Source of the DNA: Kitasatospora sp. NBC_01287
GTDB lineage: Bacteria; Actinomycetota; Actinomycetes; Streptomycetales; Streptomycetaceae
NCBI RefSeq assembly: GCF_026340565.1
Contig: NZ_JAPEPB010000001.1
Coordinates: 310,001 to 374,000 of the forward strand
Direction: 5' to 3'
Length of the DNA: 64,000 bases
The notes below the pieces were generated by a model. It had not been told where the DNA came from, made no database searches, and worked only from the letters and a program-made list of their open reading frames with translations. Both the position numbers and the translations under genes were made by a program. Shown here piece by piece: positions 19,452-27,700 of the stretch. How positions within the stretch are numbered: position 1 is the stretch's first letter; each line of letters begins with the position of its first letter.

Positions 19452-21365
19452 TTGACCAACCGCCCCGACCCCGCTCTGGTCGCGCTCTTCGCCGACCCGT
19501 TCTTCGCGCCGCCACTCGGACCCGGGGACCATCTCCCCTACCTCGGGCTGCGCCGACTGAACAGTGAACTACCCTCCGAACAACCATTGCTGACTGATCA
19601 TCAAAACCTCGGCGCGCTGCTCGACCTGGCGGCTGTCACCGATCCCCGCCTGTTCCGGGTGATGGCCCTGCACCACTGCGCGACCATCGGACCCGCGCTG
19701 GCGTGCGGCGCGGCGCCGGAGGACATCGCCGAGCTCGCGACCACGCGCTCGATCGGCGGCGCGCTGCTGACCGAGCTCGGCGGAGGCGAGGGCGACGGCG
19801 GCGGCGGCAACGGCGAGGGCAACAGCACCGGCGGCGAGGTCCGCACCGAGGCCGTCTTCGACCCGGCGACCCGCGAATTCGTGCTGCACACCCCGAGCAG
19901 CGCGGCGGTCAAGTACCCGCCCGCCGTGGGCCAGGACGGCCTGTCCCGGCTCACCCTGGTCAGCGCCCGCCTCACGGCGGCCGGGGCCGACCGCGGCACC
20001 TTCCTCTTCCTGGTCGCCCTGCGCGACCGGGCACGCCCCGCCGCCGGGGTGACCATCGAGCGGCGGCCACCCACCGCGCTGCTGCCACTCGACTACGCCG
20101 CCGTCCGCTTCGACCAGGTCCGGGTGCCATACCGCCGCTGGCTCGCCGACGGTGCCGGCATCGACGCCGAGGGCAGGTTCCACGAACCGCTGGACGGACC
20201 CTCCCAACGCACCCTCCGCAGCGCGAGCCTGAGCAGATTCGCGTGGGGCGCGGACAGCACCGGCCTGGCCGCCGTCGCCCGGGCCGCCGTCGCGCTGGCC
20301 CTGCCGCATGCCGAGCGCCACCTGCCCGCCGACCGACGGCGGCTGCTGCTCGGCGCCCTGGCCGACGCGGTGGCGGCCACCGCACTGGCGCACCAGGTCA
20401 CCGCCGCCTGCTGGCAGTTGCCCTCGAACCGCGGTGAGGGCGACGGCACTCACCGCGGAGGCGAGGGCACTCACGCCGGCGGCGACAGCCAGGGCGGCGG
20501 CCGCGCGGACGGTCCGGGCACTGCGGACGATCCGAGTGCCGCCACCCTGCGCGCCCTGGCCCTGGCGAGGGTGAGCGCGGGACGGCTGGCCGACCGCGCC
20601 GTCGAGCAGTGCCGCGAAGCCACCGGCGTGCTCGGGTTCTTCTCGGAGAACCGCCTGATCGACTACCAGGCGCTCACCAGCGCCTGCCGCGCCGATGGGG
20701 ACGAGCAGCGACTGCTGCTGGACGCGGCGTGGACGATGGCCACCGGCGACGACTACCGGCCCCCGGCCGACGGCCCCGCTCCAGGACCCGGCGGACCCGG
20801 CGGACCCGGCGGACTCAACGGACTCAACGGACTCGACGAAGCCGACGGGTTCGATGGAGTCGACCCCGATGACCTGCTCGGACTGCTGCGCGCCCGCGAG
20901 CACCTGCTGCACCGCGACCTCACGGACCGGCTGCGCGCCGCCGAGGCGGCGGGCACCGAACGCCCCGCCGCCTGGCGCGGCCTCGCCGAACCGGCGCGGG
21001 AACTCGCCGAGGCGCACGCCGCCCGCAGCGCGGCCCAGGCGTTCGCGGCAGAGGCCTTCGCCGCACAGGCACGGGCGGAGCAGCCGGAGGACGAGGCGGC
21101 GCTGCTGGAGGACCTGCAGCGGCTGCACTGCCTGGCCCAGGTGGAGCCCCACCTCGGCTGGTACCTCACCGAGGGCGTGCTGACGCCGGCTCAGGCCCGC
21201 ACGCTGCCGGTGCTGCGCGCCGCGGCCGTGGAGCGCCTGCTGCCCCGCGCCGGGGAGTTGACCGCGCTACTGCGGATCCCCGCCGAACTGCTGCACGGTC
21301 CGCTGGCCGGCGATGACCACCGCTCGGCCCTGGCACCGGCACCAACGCCGGTGCCGGCCCACTGA
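19452..21365 (+). CDS. Acyl-CoA oxidase / dehydrogenase-like protein
   Basis: A 637-residue protein with acyl-CoA oxidase organisation: an N-terminal helical domain (DHQNLGALLDLAAVTDPRLFRVMALHH), a beta-domain with GGALLTELGG and LPLDYAAVRFDQVRVPYRRWLA (about 220), and a C-terminal helical domain containing ATGVLGFFSENRLIDYQALTSACRADGDEQRLLLDAAW, typical of FAD acyl-CoA oxidases. The TTG start at 19452 has AGGAG 8 bases upstream and LTNRPDPALVALF matches family N-termini. Three Gly-rich insertions (about 117-132, 335-360, 440-465) come from short DNA repeats. Enzymatic substrate unknown. Confidence 0.82.
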   Translation: MTNRPDPALVALFADPFFAPPLGPGDHLPYLGLRRLNSELPSEQPLLTDHQNLGALLDLAAVTDPRLFRVMALHHCATIGPALACGAAPEDIAELATTRSIGGALLTELGGGEGDGGGGNGEGNSTGGEVRTEAVFDPATREFVLHTPSSAAVKYPPAVGQDGLSRLTLVSARLTAAGADRGTFLFLVALRDRARPAAGVTIERRPPTALLPLDYAAVRFDQVRVPYRRWLADGAGIDAEGRFHEPLDGPSQRTLRSASLSRFAWGADSTGLAAVARAAVALALPHAERHLPADRRRLLLGALADAVAATALAHQVTAACWQLPSNRGEGDGTHRGGEGTHAGGDSQGGGRADGPGTADDPSAATLRALALARVSAGRLADRAVEQCREATGVLGFFSENRLIDYQALTSACRADGDEQRLLLDAAWTMATGDDYRPPADGPAPGPGGPGGPGGLNGLNGLDEADGFDGVDPDDLLGLLRAREHLLHRDLTDRLRAAEAAGTERPAAWRGLAEPARELAEAHAARSAAQAFAAEAFAAQARAEQPEDEAALLEDLQRLHCLAQVEPHLGWYLTEGVLTPAQARTLPVLRAAAVERLLPRAGELTALLRIPAELLHGPLAGDDHRSALAPAPTPVPAH

Positions 21366-21426
21366 GCTCGCAGGCCCAAGGGCCAGGGGCCAGGGGCCGT
21401 GTCCGTGGCGGCCGAGTTGTGAGCTG

Positions 21427-22353
21427 TCAGGTGAGGGCCGCCGCCAGGAGTGCGGCGGTCCTGGCGATCAGCGGCTCGTCCGCCGGCGCGGCGGCGTCCT
21501 GCTTGGTGGCCAGCACGGACAGGACGACGGGCGTCCCGTCCGGGGTCCAGGCGATGCCGACGTCGTTGGTGGTGCCGTAGTCACCGGTGCCCGTCTTGTC
21601 CGCGAGGGTCCAGTCCGTGGGCAGTCCGGCGCGCAGGCGGGCGGCGCCGGTGGTGTCGGCGAGCAGCCACTCGGTCAACTGCCGCCGGTCCCGCGGAGCG
21701 AGGGCGTCCCCGAGGACCAGCTCCCGGTGGGTCCACCCGATGGCGGCCGGGCTGGTGGTGTCCGTCCGGCGTCCCGGTTCGGCGGAGTTCAGCGCGGGCT
21801 CCCACCGGTCGAGCCGCGTCACGTCGTCGCCGATGGACCGGCAGAAGCGGGTGATCGCGGTGGGACCGCCGAGCTCGCGGAGCAGCAGGTTGTTGGCGGC
21901 GTTGTCGCTGTAGTCGATGGCGGCGGCGCACAACTCGGCGACGGTCATGCCGTTCGCGAGGTGCCCGGGCGTGCCCGTGATCGGGGCGTAGCCCGCGGCC
22001 GTGACGTCCTCGCGGGTGTACCGGATCCGCCGGGCGAGGAACGTGCCGTCCCGGTCGAGGTCCCGCAGGACCGCGGCGGCGGTGATCGTCTTGTGCACCG
22101 AGCAGATCGGGAAGAGCTCGTCGGCGCGGTACGCCACGCTCCTACCCGTGAGCGTGTTCCGCGCGAACACCCCCAGCCGGGCGGCGTGCTGCCGCTCAAG
22201 GTCGGCCAGCGCCCGGGCGATCGAATCCGCGCCTGGAGACCGGTTGCCCGCGGCATAGGCCCGCCCGCCCGTGGACACGGCGGCGGCCAGTACCGTCCCG
22301 GCGCCGAAGGCCAACACCGCGCGCCGACTCGGGCGCCCTGCGAGGGTCTGCAC
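21427..22353 (-). CDS. Class A beta-lactamase, Tat-exported
   Basis: A 308-residue serine beta-lactamase. The twin-arginine signal is SRRAVLAFGAG (RR at 10-11), with cleavage near AYAA. Catalytic elements in order are S85-V-H-K88, S149-D-N151 in YSDNAANNLLL, E185 in RWEPALNSA (the omega-loop general base) and K253-T-G in DKTGTGDYGTTND. All class A residues are therefore present and the enzyme should be active on penicillins. No regulatory gene (blaI/blaR type) is adjacent. It converges with the acyl-CoA oxidase-like gene. Confidence 0.93.
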   Translation of the reverse strand: MQTLAGRPSRRAVLAFGAGTVLAAAVSTGGRAYAAGNRSPGADSIARALADLERQHAARLGVFARNTLTGRSVAYRADELFPICSVHKTITAAAVLRDLDRDGTFLARRIRYTREDVTAAGYAPITGTPGHLANGMTVAELCAAAIDYSDNAANNLLLRELGGPTAITRFCRSIGDDVTRLDRWEPALNSAEPGRRTDTTSPAAIGWTHRELVLGDALAPRDRRQLTEWLLADTTGAARLRAGLPTDWTLADKTGTGDYGTTNDVGIAWTPDGTPVVLSVLATKQDAAAPADEPLIARTAALLAAALT

Positions 22354-22604
22354 GATCGTGTCCTCCTCTGTTCGACTGCTCGACCGTCCGATTGCTCAAC
22401 TGCCCAGCTGCCTCATTCCTATCCTCGCCCGCCGGCCGTTCTTGGCCGGGGCGACACGTCGGAGCGCGTCACGTCCTTCAACGCGGCGAGCGCCGCGCTG
22501 CCGGGGCAGCGCGGCGCTCGGCACCCGTGGCGCGCGGGTGCGGGTGCGGGTGGAGCAGGGTGGATCAAGTGGACCAGGTCAGTGGACCAGGTCAGTGGAC
22601 CAGG
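22354..22604. other. Intergenic region, 251 bp
   Basis: Between the beta-lactamase start and the C1 protease stop. The part next to the beta-lactamase has CGACTGCTCGACCGTCCGAT-type short repeats (22370-22415); the part next to the protease holds the 13-bp array. No gene seen. It should carry the beta-lactamase promoter on the minus strand. Confidence 0.5.
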
Positions 22605-22612
22605 TCAGTGGA
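22568..22612. repeat. 13-bp tandem repeat containing the C1 protease stop
   Basis: Three exact copies of AGTGGACCAGGTC (22568, 22581, 22594) and a half copy. On the minus strand each unit reads CACTGACC-like, and the stop TGA (22605-22607) is in the first unit after the coding sequence. The next TGAs are out of frame by one base each. Confidence 0.9.
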
Positions 22613-23477
22613 TGCCCTGCCCGGTCGCCACGATCGAGCCGACCGCGTCGGCCTCCTCGATCTGGTTGGTGACGAACTTCCACGGCACGGTGAAGTAGCC
22701 GTTGGCGCCCCACGAGGAGCCCCACGAGTTGGCGATCTTCACGCCCTGGCTGTTGTAGCCGACGATCGCCACCTCGTGGCCGCCCAGCGGCTGCCGGCGC
22801 AGCTCCGAACTGGTCGGGTAGTAGGTGTAGTTGGCGGCCGTGGTGGCGCTGATGTCCTCCAGGCTCTGGTAGACCTCGAAGGCGAAGACCACCGGCTCGC
22901 CCTGGGCCAGCGCGCTCTTGACCTCGTTCTGCAGCGCGCTGCCGGTGTTCAGCGCGGTGTAGCCGGAGAGCTTCCAGTTGGCCGCGTTGGCTGTCTCGTT
23001 GGCGTCGGGCTGGGTGGTGTAGTCGAAGTCGCCCTGCCAGTAGTCGGCCTTGGTGTCCAGGCCCTGGCTGGTCAGGATGGAGAAGTGCTGGCTGGCGTAG
23101 CTGCCCTCGTCGTCGCCCTGGGCGATCTGCGCGTAGGTGTACATCGGCGCGTGCGGGGCGCCCTGGATGCCCTCCTCGCCCTCCAGGACGGTGAAGGCGG
23201 AGTAGTCGATCGCCCAGGCCACGCACGACCCGACCTGACCCTGGTCGCCCACGGTGGGAATGTAGTTGCTCAGGTCCACGCTCGCGGGGAGCGCGGCGTT
23301 GCTGTGCACGGCCAGCGCGGTACGGGTGTGGTCGGCGGTCGGGGAGACCAACGCGCCCAGCGCGTAGTGGTGGTGCTGCTGGGCGGGGGCCGCGGAGGCG
23401 GCGGGGACGGCGGCCGCACCGAGTGCGCCGGCTATCGCCAGGACGGCGATGACGCGGCCGCGGAGGTTCTTGGACAC
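22605..23477 (-). CDS. Secreted papain-like (C1 family) cysteine protease
   Basis: A 290-residue exported protease. The Sec signal spans residues 1-30 (GALGAAAVPAASAA). The active site is DQGQVGSCVAWAID: Q79 oxyanion, nucleophile C85. H234 lies in PLGGHEVAIVGYN and N250 in IANSWGSSWGANGYF, so the papain triad is complete. The usual Cys before the nucleophile (QGxCGSC) is replaced by Val, so one disulfide is absent. The prodomain is very short (about 35 residues), like other bacterial C1A-like enzymes. The stop lies in a 13-bp array. Confidence 0.9.
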   Translation of the reverse strand: MSKNLRGRVIAVLAIAGALGAAAVPAASAAPAQQHHHYALGALVSPTADHTRTALAVHSNAALPASVDLSNYIPTVGDQGQVGSCVAWAIDYSAFTVLEGEEGIQGAPHAPMYTYAQIAQGDDEGSYASQHFSILTSQGLDTKADYWQGDFDYTTQPDANETANAANWKLSGYTALNTGSALQNEVKSALAQGEPVVFAFEVYQSLEDISATTAANYTYYPTSSELRRQPLGGHEVAIVGYNSQGVKIANSWGSSWGANGYFTVPWKFVTNQIEEADAVGSIVATGQGIH

Positions 23478-23935
23478 GGGCGTTCTTCCTTCTCTGGTGG
23501 GGGGACACGCGACCCGGTGGCATGCGGGGGCCAGCGGGCAGAGCGCGGGAGTCGGTCACGGACCGCATGACCGGCGGGAGGACGCGAAAGGGGGGGTGCG
23601 GAGCTCCGGCCGGCCCGGCGACCTGCGGCCTGAGGGGCGGTTCCGCGGTGCCGGCGGCGGGGCCTGACCCAACGATAGGGTCAGCTGACGGGACCATGCC
23701 AGGTCGACAACCTGACATGACCGGAACACGACAGCAAGGTGTGCCGCGGGTAACGGGACTTGCCGTTGTAACACGCTGGTGGTCCGCCCACTGATAGCCC
23801 CACTCACCGGACGTTCTCGGCCTGTTCATCGAATGACCGCGACGCGGCGCCGGGCCGGTGCGGCAGAGTCCTCATCGGAACGGTCGAACCATCTTCCCCG
23901 GCACAGCGAAGAACTGACGGAGAGGCAGGAGAACC
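23478..23935. promoter_or_regulatory. Divergent intergenic region, 458 bp
   Basis: Carries the promoters of the C1 protease (minus) and phospholipase C (plus). It includes the 10-bp palindrome GTCAGCTGAC (about 23679-23688), the inverted repeat AGGTCGACAACCT (about 23700-23712) and the PHO-box-like repeat listed separately. No coding sequence is supported. Confidence 0.55.
23802..23834 (+). promoter_or_regulatory. PHO-box-like direct repeat upstream of phospholipase C
   Basis: Three consecutive 11-bp units: ACTCACCGGAC (23802), GTTCTCGGCCT (23813) and GTTCATCGAAT (23824). The Streptomyces PhoP box is a direct repeat of 11-bp units beginning GTTCACC. The order and period fit, and the gene downstream encodes a phosphate-releasing exoenzyme. 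The individual units match only in part. Confidence 0.55.
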
Positions 23936-25378
23936 ATGTCCGGAATGACCCGACGCAGGCTGCTCGGTGCGGCGGCCGGTGTGGCAGGCGGCGCGGCGGC
24001 GATGACGCTGCTGCCGCCGAGCGTCCAGCAGGCGGTGGCGGCCGGCGTGCCGCGGCGCGGCTCACTGCGCGACGTGGAGCACGTGGTCCTGCTGATGCAG
24101 GAGAACCGCTCCTTCGACCACTACTTCGGCACCCTCTCCGGCGTGCGCGGCTTCAACGACCCGCACGCGCTGCGCCTGGACACCGGCCGCTCGGTCTTCT
24201 ACCAGCCCGACAGCGTCAACCCCGACGGCTACCTGCTGCCGTTCCACCTGGACACCCGCACCACCAGCGCCCAGGCGATCCCGTCCACCAGCCACGCCTG
24301 GTCGGTGCAGCACCAGGCCTGGAACGGCGGCAAGATGGACCAGTGGCTGCCCGCCCACCGCGCGGCGGACGGCGTCAACGGCCCCTACGTCATGGGCTAC
24401 TACACCCGCGACGACATCCCGTTCCAGTTCGCGCTGGCCGAGTCGTTCACCATCTGCGACAACTACTTCTGCTCGGTGCAGGGCCCCACCTGGCCCAACC
24501 GGCTCTACTGGATGACCGGCAGCATCGACGCCGCGGGCACCCAGGGCGGCCCGATCATCCAGAACTCGGCGCCCAAGCCGCTGACCTGGACCACCTACGC
24601 CGAGCAGCTGGAGTCGGCCGGGGTGAGCTGGAAGGTCTACCAGGAGGCCGACAACTACGGCACCGACGTCCTCTCGCTCTTCGCCAACTTCCAGAACGCC
24701 AAGCCGGGTGACCCGCTGTACGACAAGGGCATGACCGCCCAGCCGACCGGCACCTTCGAGGACGACGCGCGCAACGGCCGCCTGCCGGCCGTCTCCTGGA
24801 TCCTGCCGACCAGCTACCAGTCCGAGCACCCGAACTACCTGCCGGCCGCCGGGGCCGACTTCGTCGCCTCCAAGATCGAGGCGATCGCCAGCAACCCGGA
24901 GCTCTGGGCGAAGACCGTCTTCATCCTCAACTACGACGAGAACGACGGGCTCTTCGACCACGTGGCACCCCCGGTGCCGCACAACCCGGCCACGGAGGGC
25001 GAGTTCATCCAGGGCCTGCCGATCGGCGGCGGCTTCCGGGTGCCGTGCATCATCGTCTCGCCGTGGACGGTGGGCGGCTGGGTGGCCTCCGAGGCCTTCG
25101 ACCACACCTCGGTCCTGCAGTTCCTGGAGCGCTTCACCGGCGTGACCGCCGCCAACGTCACCGACTGGCGGCGCGACACCTTCGGCGACCTCACCTCCGC
25201 GTTCCAGTTCCGCACCGGCACCTCCCGGGCGCCGAAGCTGCCCGACACCGCCGCCCAACTCGCGCTGGCGGAGCAGGAGGTGGCCACCAACCCGAAGCCG
25301 ACCCTGCCGGGCGCCACCCAGCACTTCCCGCGCCAGGAGCCCGGCCACCGCCGCCAGGTCCCCCCGCACCGCGGCTGA
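23936..25378 (+). CDS. Tat-exported phospholipase C (phosphoesterase family)
   Basis: A 480-residue enzyme of the bacterial phospholipase C/acid phosphatase family. A twin-arginine signal is present (MTRRRLLGAAAGVAGG). The hallmark HVVLLMQENRSFDHYFGTLSGVRGF lies at about residues 47-71, with ENRSFDHYFG metal and catalytic residues. Later family boxes are TWPNRLYWMTGS, ILNYDENDGLFDHV (about 325-338) and GFRVPCIIVSPW. It has no long C-terminal duplicated domain, as in shorter actinobacterial members. AGGAGAACC precedes the ATG. A PHO-like box upstream fits induction by phosphate limitation. Confidence 0.92.
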   Translation: MSGMTRRRLLGAAAGVAGGAAAMTLLPPSVQQAVAAGVPRRGSLRDVEHVVLLMQENRSFDHYFGTLSGVRGFNDPHALRLDTGRSVFYQPDSVNPDGYLLPFHLDTRTTSAQAIPSTSHAWSVQHQAWNGGKMDQWLPAHRAADGVNGPYVMGYYTRDDIPFQFALAESFTICDNYFCSVQGPTWPNRLYWMTGSIDAAGTQGGPIIQNSAPKPLTWTTYAEQLESAGVSWKVYQEADNYGTDVLSLFANFQNAKPGDPLYDKGMTAQPTGTFEDDARNGRLPAVSWILPTSYQSEHPNYLPAAGADFVASKIEAIASNPELWAKTVFILNYDENDGLFDHVAPPVPHNPATEGEFIQGLPIGGGFRVPCIIVSPWTVGGWVASEAFDHTSVLQFLERFTGVTAANVTDWRRDTFGDLTSAFQFRTGTSRAPKLPDTAAQLALAEQEVATNPKPTLPGATQHFPRQEPGHRRQVPPHRG

Positions 25379-25407
25379 GGCCCCGGCCGGCCCTACCCGG
25401 CCCGACC

Positions 25408-25454
25408 CCGTGTGAGGGTGGCCCGCCGCACCAGGCGGCCCACCCCCGCACGGG
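25408..25454. terminator. Bidirectional hairpin between convergent genes
   Basis: Nested arms: CCCGTG pairs with CACGGG, and inside them GGGTGGCCCGCC pairs with GGCGGCCCACCC with one mismatch and a 6-base loop. It sits between the phospholipase C and HAD genes, as expected for a shared terminator. Confidence 0.75.
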
Positions 25455-25465
25455 GGTCCGGCTGA

Positions 25466-26188
25466 TCAGGCGGTCGGCACCGGCTCCCCCGCGGCTTCGG
25501 CGGCGTCCCCGGCGGCGTCCTCTGCCCACGGGCCCGGCGCGGCAGCGCGCATCCGGTCGAGCAGCCGAGGCAGCTCCCGCATGTCGTCGAGGAGCACCGT
25601 GCCAGGACCGCGCAGCCGCTCCGGGCGGCTCAGGCCACCGTGGTACCCGAACGAGCGCATGCCCGCCGCCCGGGCCGCCGCGAGGCCGAACGGACTGTCC
25701 TCGACCACCACACAGGCACCGGGGTCCACGCCCAGTCGCGCCGCCGCGTGCAGGAAGAGGTCCGGCTCCGGCTTGCCCCGCGCCACGTCCTCCGCGCTGA
25801 AGATCCGGCCCGCGAACCGCTCGTGGAGGCCGGTCATCCCGAGCGTCCTCCGCAGCCGCGCGTGGCCGCTGCTCGATGCCACGCAGGTGGGCAGGTCGAT
25901 CGCGTCCAGGGCGGCCACGATGCCCTCGACCGGTGCCAGCTCGCGTTCGAACGCCTCCTCGTAGAGCGGCCTGAACTCAGCGTCCCAGTCGGGCGGCAGG
26001 CGCCGGCCCAGGTGGGCCTCGATGTCGGCCGTCATCGAGGCGTGGGACCGGCCGACGAAGCGGTCGACGATCTCCTCCTCGCCCATCGGCCACCCCAGGG
26101 CGGCGAGCACCACCGCGTCCACCCGGACAGCCAGACGCTCGCTGTCGATGAGGACCCCGTCGCAGTCGAAGATCACCAGTTCGATCAT
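25466..26188 (-). CDS. HAD-superfamily phosphatase (beta-phosphoglucomutase-like)
   Basis: A 240-residue HAD hydrolase, subfamily IA. Motif I is IFDCDGVLIDSE (nucleophile D8, acid/base D10), motif II is CVASSSGHARL, and motif III/IV is GKPEPDLFLHAAARLGVDPGACVVVEDSPFG. A helical cap lies between motifs I and II. The set resembles sugar-phosphate phosphatases and beta-phosphoglucomutases. The C-terminal 20 residues are Ala/Glu-rich and probably disordered. Substrate unknown. Confidence 0.88.
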   Translation of the reverse strand: MIELVIFDCDGVLIDSERLAVRVDAVVLAALGWPMGEEEIVDRFVGRSHASMTADIEAHLGRRLPPDWDAEFRPLYEEAFERELAPVEGIVAALDAIDLPTCVASSSGHARLRRTLGMTGLHERFAGRIFSAEDVARGKPEPDLFLHAAARLGVDPGACVVVEDSPFGLAAARAAGMRSFGYHGGLSRPERLRGPGTVLLDDMRELPRLLDRMRAAAPGPWAEDAAGDAAEAAGEPVPTA

Positions 26189-26362
26189 GCGGGCAGCCTA
26201 ACCGGCGCCCTCTCCTGGCCGCCGCGCCGCGGTGCGGTCCTCGTGCCGCAGCGGCCGGGACGGCACCGGCAGCAGCACCGGCACCGGCAGCACCCCCCCC
26301 CGTTCGGGGGGTATTGGTCCAACCGCCTGTCAGCGCCGCGACGCCTCAGTAGCCTCAGGGGC

Positions 26363-26815
26363 GTGGACGAGAAGAAGACTCCCGCCCAGGTGGCACTGGA
26401 CGACCAGATCCGGGCTGCCGGGGCGGACGCGGCCGGGCTCGGCGCGGCGGAGGGCTGGGGCATCCCCCGGAAGATCGCCGTCGACCAGGCGCCGCCGTGG
26501 TTCAGGAAGGCCTCCGCCATCATGCAGGAGGCGCTGGCTCGCGGGGAGCTGGCGTACTGCTCGCACTTGGGCGGCGGCCCCCAGCCCGTGGTCCTGCTGG
26601 CCGAGGAGCCCCGGCGCTGGTACTGCCTGCCCTGCTTCCGCCGCGCGCAGGCCACCCGCCGCTGCCTGCGCTGCGGTCAGCCCTCCGGCGAGCTGACCCC
26701 CGAGGGCGGCCACGAGGACGTGATCCAGGGCCCTGTGATCACCTACTCGATGGTCCGCTGCCCGGCCTGCTACGAACGCGGACCCGAGGTCCCGGACACC
26801 TTCGGCCGGGGCTGA
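26363..26815 (+). CDS. Zinc-knuckle protein of unknown function
   Basis: A 150-residue soluble protein. The N-terminal half is helical (TPAQVALDDQIRAAG); the C-terminal half has CSH, WYCLPCFRRAQATRRCLRCGQP and RCPACYERGPE, i.e. three CxxC pairs able to bind one or two zinc ions. The GTG at 26363 follows a possible -10 (TAGCCT, 26350-26355) by 7 bases and has no strong ribosome site, so a leaderless mRNA is likely. Its last 46 bp overlap the end of the convergent sigma-factor gene. Function unknown; nucleic-acid or protein binding is a guess. Confidence 0.72.
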   Translation: MDEKKTPAQVALDDQIRAAGADAAGLGAAEGWGIPRKIAVDQAPPWFRKASAIMQEALARGELAYCSHLGGGPQPVVLLAEEPRRWYCLPCFRRAQATRRCLRCGQPSGELTPEGGHEDVIQGPVITYSMVRCPACYERGPEVPDTFGRG

Positions 26816-27516
26816 CGGCGCGCGGGCCGACCACCGGGTGCCGGTGCCGGGCACCCGAAGCAGGACCTCAGGCGGATGATCGCGTCCCGCAGCCGGGTCT
26901 TCACCGTGCCCACCGGTACGCCCAGCAGCGCGGCGGCCTCCGTGCTGGTGCGGCCCTGGAAGTAGGTCAGCGACACGGCCTCGCGCTGGATCGGGCTCAG
27001 CACGCCCAGGAAGGCGCGCAACCGCTCGTGCTCCGAGCGGCGCTCGACCGACCAGGCCACGTCGTCCGGTGCCGCCTCGGGGAGCAGGGCGCCGGCCCGC
27101 CGCTCCCGCTCCCGCTCGGCGTGCAGCGACCGGACCCGGTCCACCGCCCGGTGGTGAGTGATCGTCAGCACCCAGGGCAGCACCTCGCCGCGGTCCGGGT
27201 GGTACCGGGCCGCCGAGCGCCACACCTCCGTCATCACCTCCTGTGCCACGTCCTGGGCGAGGTCGACGTCACGCAGCACCTTGAGGGCCAGTCCCAGCAC
27301 CGGCCCCGCCGTGAGCTCGTGGAACCGCTCGAAGGCGGGTTCGTCGCCGGTCGCCACGGCGGCGACGGCGGCGCGCAACTGAGCGGCGGGAGCGGCGGAG
27401 TCGAGTGCCCGACGGAACAGTTCGGTTGCGGAGGGCGCGGAGGGTGCGGAGGGTGCCGACGGGGCGGCGGAAGGGACGGGAGGGACGGGAGGGACGGGAG
27501 GGACATGACGTGGCAC
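26770..27516 (-). CDS. ECF RNA polymerase sigma factor (SigK-like)
   Basis: A 248-residue ECF sigma factor. Region 2 is FHELTAGPVLGLALKVLRDVDLAQDVAQEVMTEVWRSAARY with LPWVLTITHHRAVDRVR, region 4 is LSPIQREAVSLTYFQGRTSTEAAALLGVPVGTVKTRLRDAIIRLR. These resemble SigK/ECF19 factors, normally paired with an RskA-type anti-sigma gene, which is not present here. GTG at 27516 follows GGGGGAG; the N-terminal PPVPPVPPVPSAAPSAPSAP is repeat-encoded and probably disordered. An ATG at 27506 is in another frame. The C-terminus overlaps the convergent zinc-knuckle gene. Confidence 0.87.
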   Translation of the reverse strand: MPRHVPPVPPVPPVPSAAPSAPSAPSAPSATELFRRALDSAAPAAQLRAAVAAVATGDEPAFERFHELTAGPVLGLALKVLRDVDLAQDVAQEVMTEVWRSAARYHPDRGEVLPWVLTITHHRAVDRVRSLHAERERERRAGALLPEAAPDDVAWSVERRSEHERLRAFLGVLSPIQREAVSLTYFQGRTSTEAAALLGVPVGTVKTRLRDAIIRLRSCFGCPAPAPGGRPARRQPRPKVSGTSGPRS

Positions 27517-27700
27517 GCGGCTCCCCCAAGCCAGGCGGCGCCGGGGTGCCGGCGCGACGGGATCGAATCGAGGGGTGAGCCTCACTCGGGCCGGACCGGT
27601 CGGGCCACTCGCAGCGGTTGTGCGTCGAGCAACCGTTTCTGCGGGCCCGGCCGCCCCCGCCGGGGAGCCGGTGCCGGACGACCGGGCCGGTGCGCCGACC

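Noticed and set aside
16446-25378. Secondary-metabolite gene cluster
   Set aside because: FAD monooxygenase, acyl-CoA oxidase, beta-lactamase and exported hydrolases occur together but no core biosynthetic enzyme is present, and the gene directions do not form an operon.
27234-27506. Alternative sigma-factor start at ATG 27506 (MSLPSLPSLP...)
   Set aside because: It is in a different frame from sigma regions 2 and 4; the ATG only reads the repeat.
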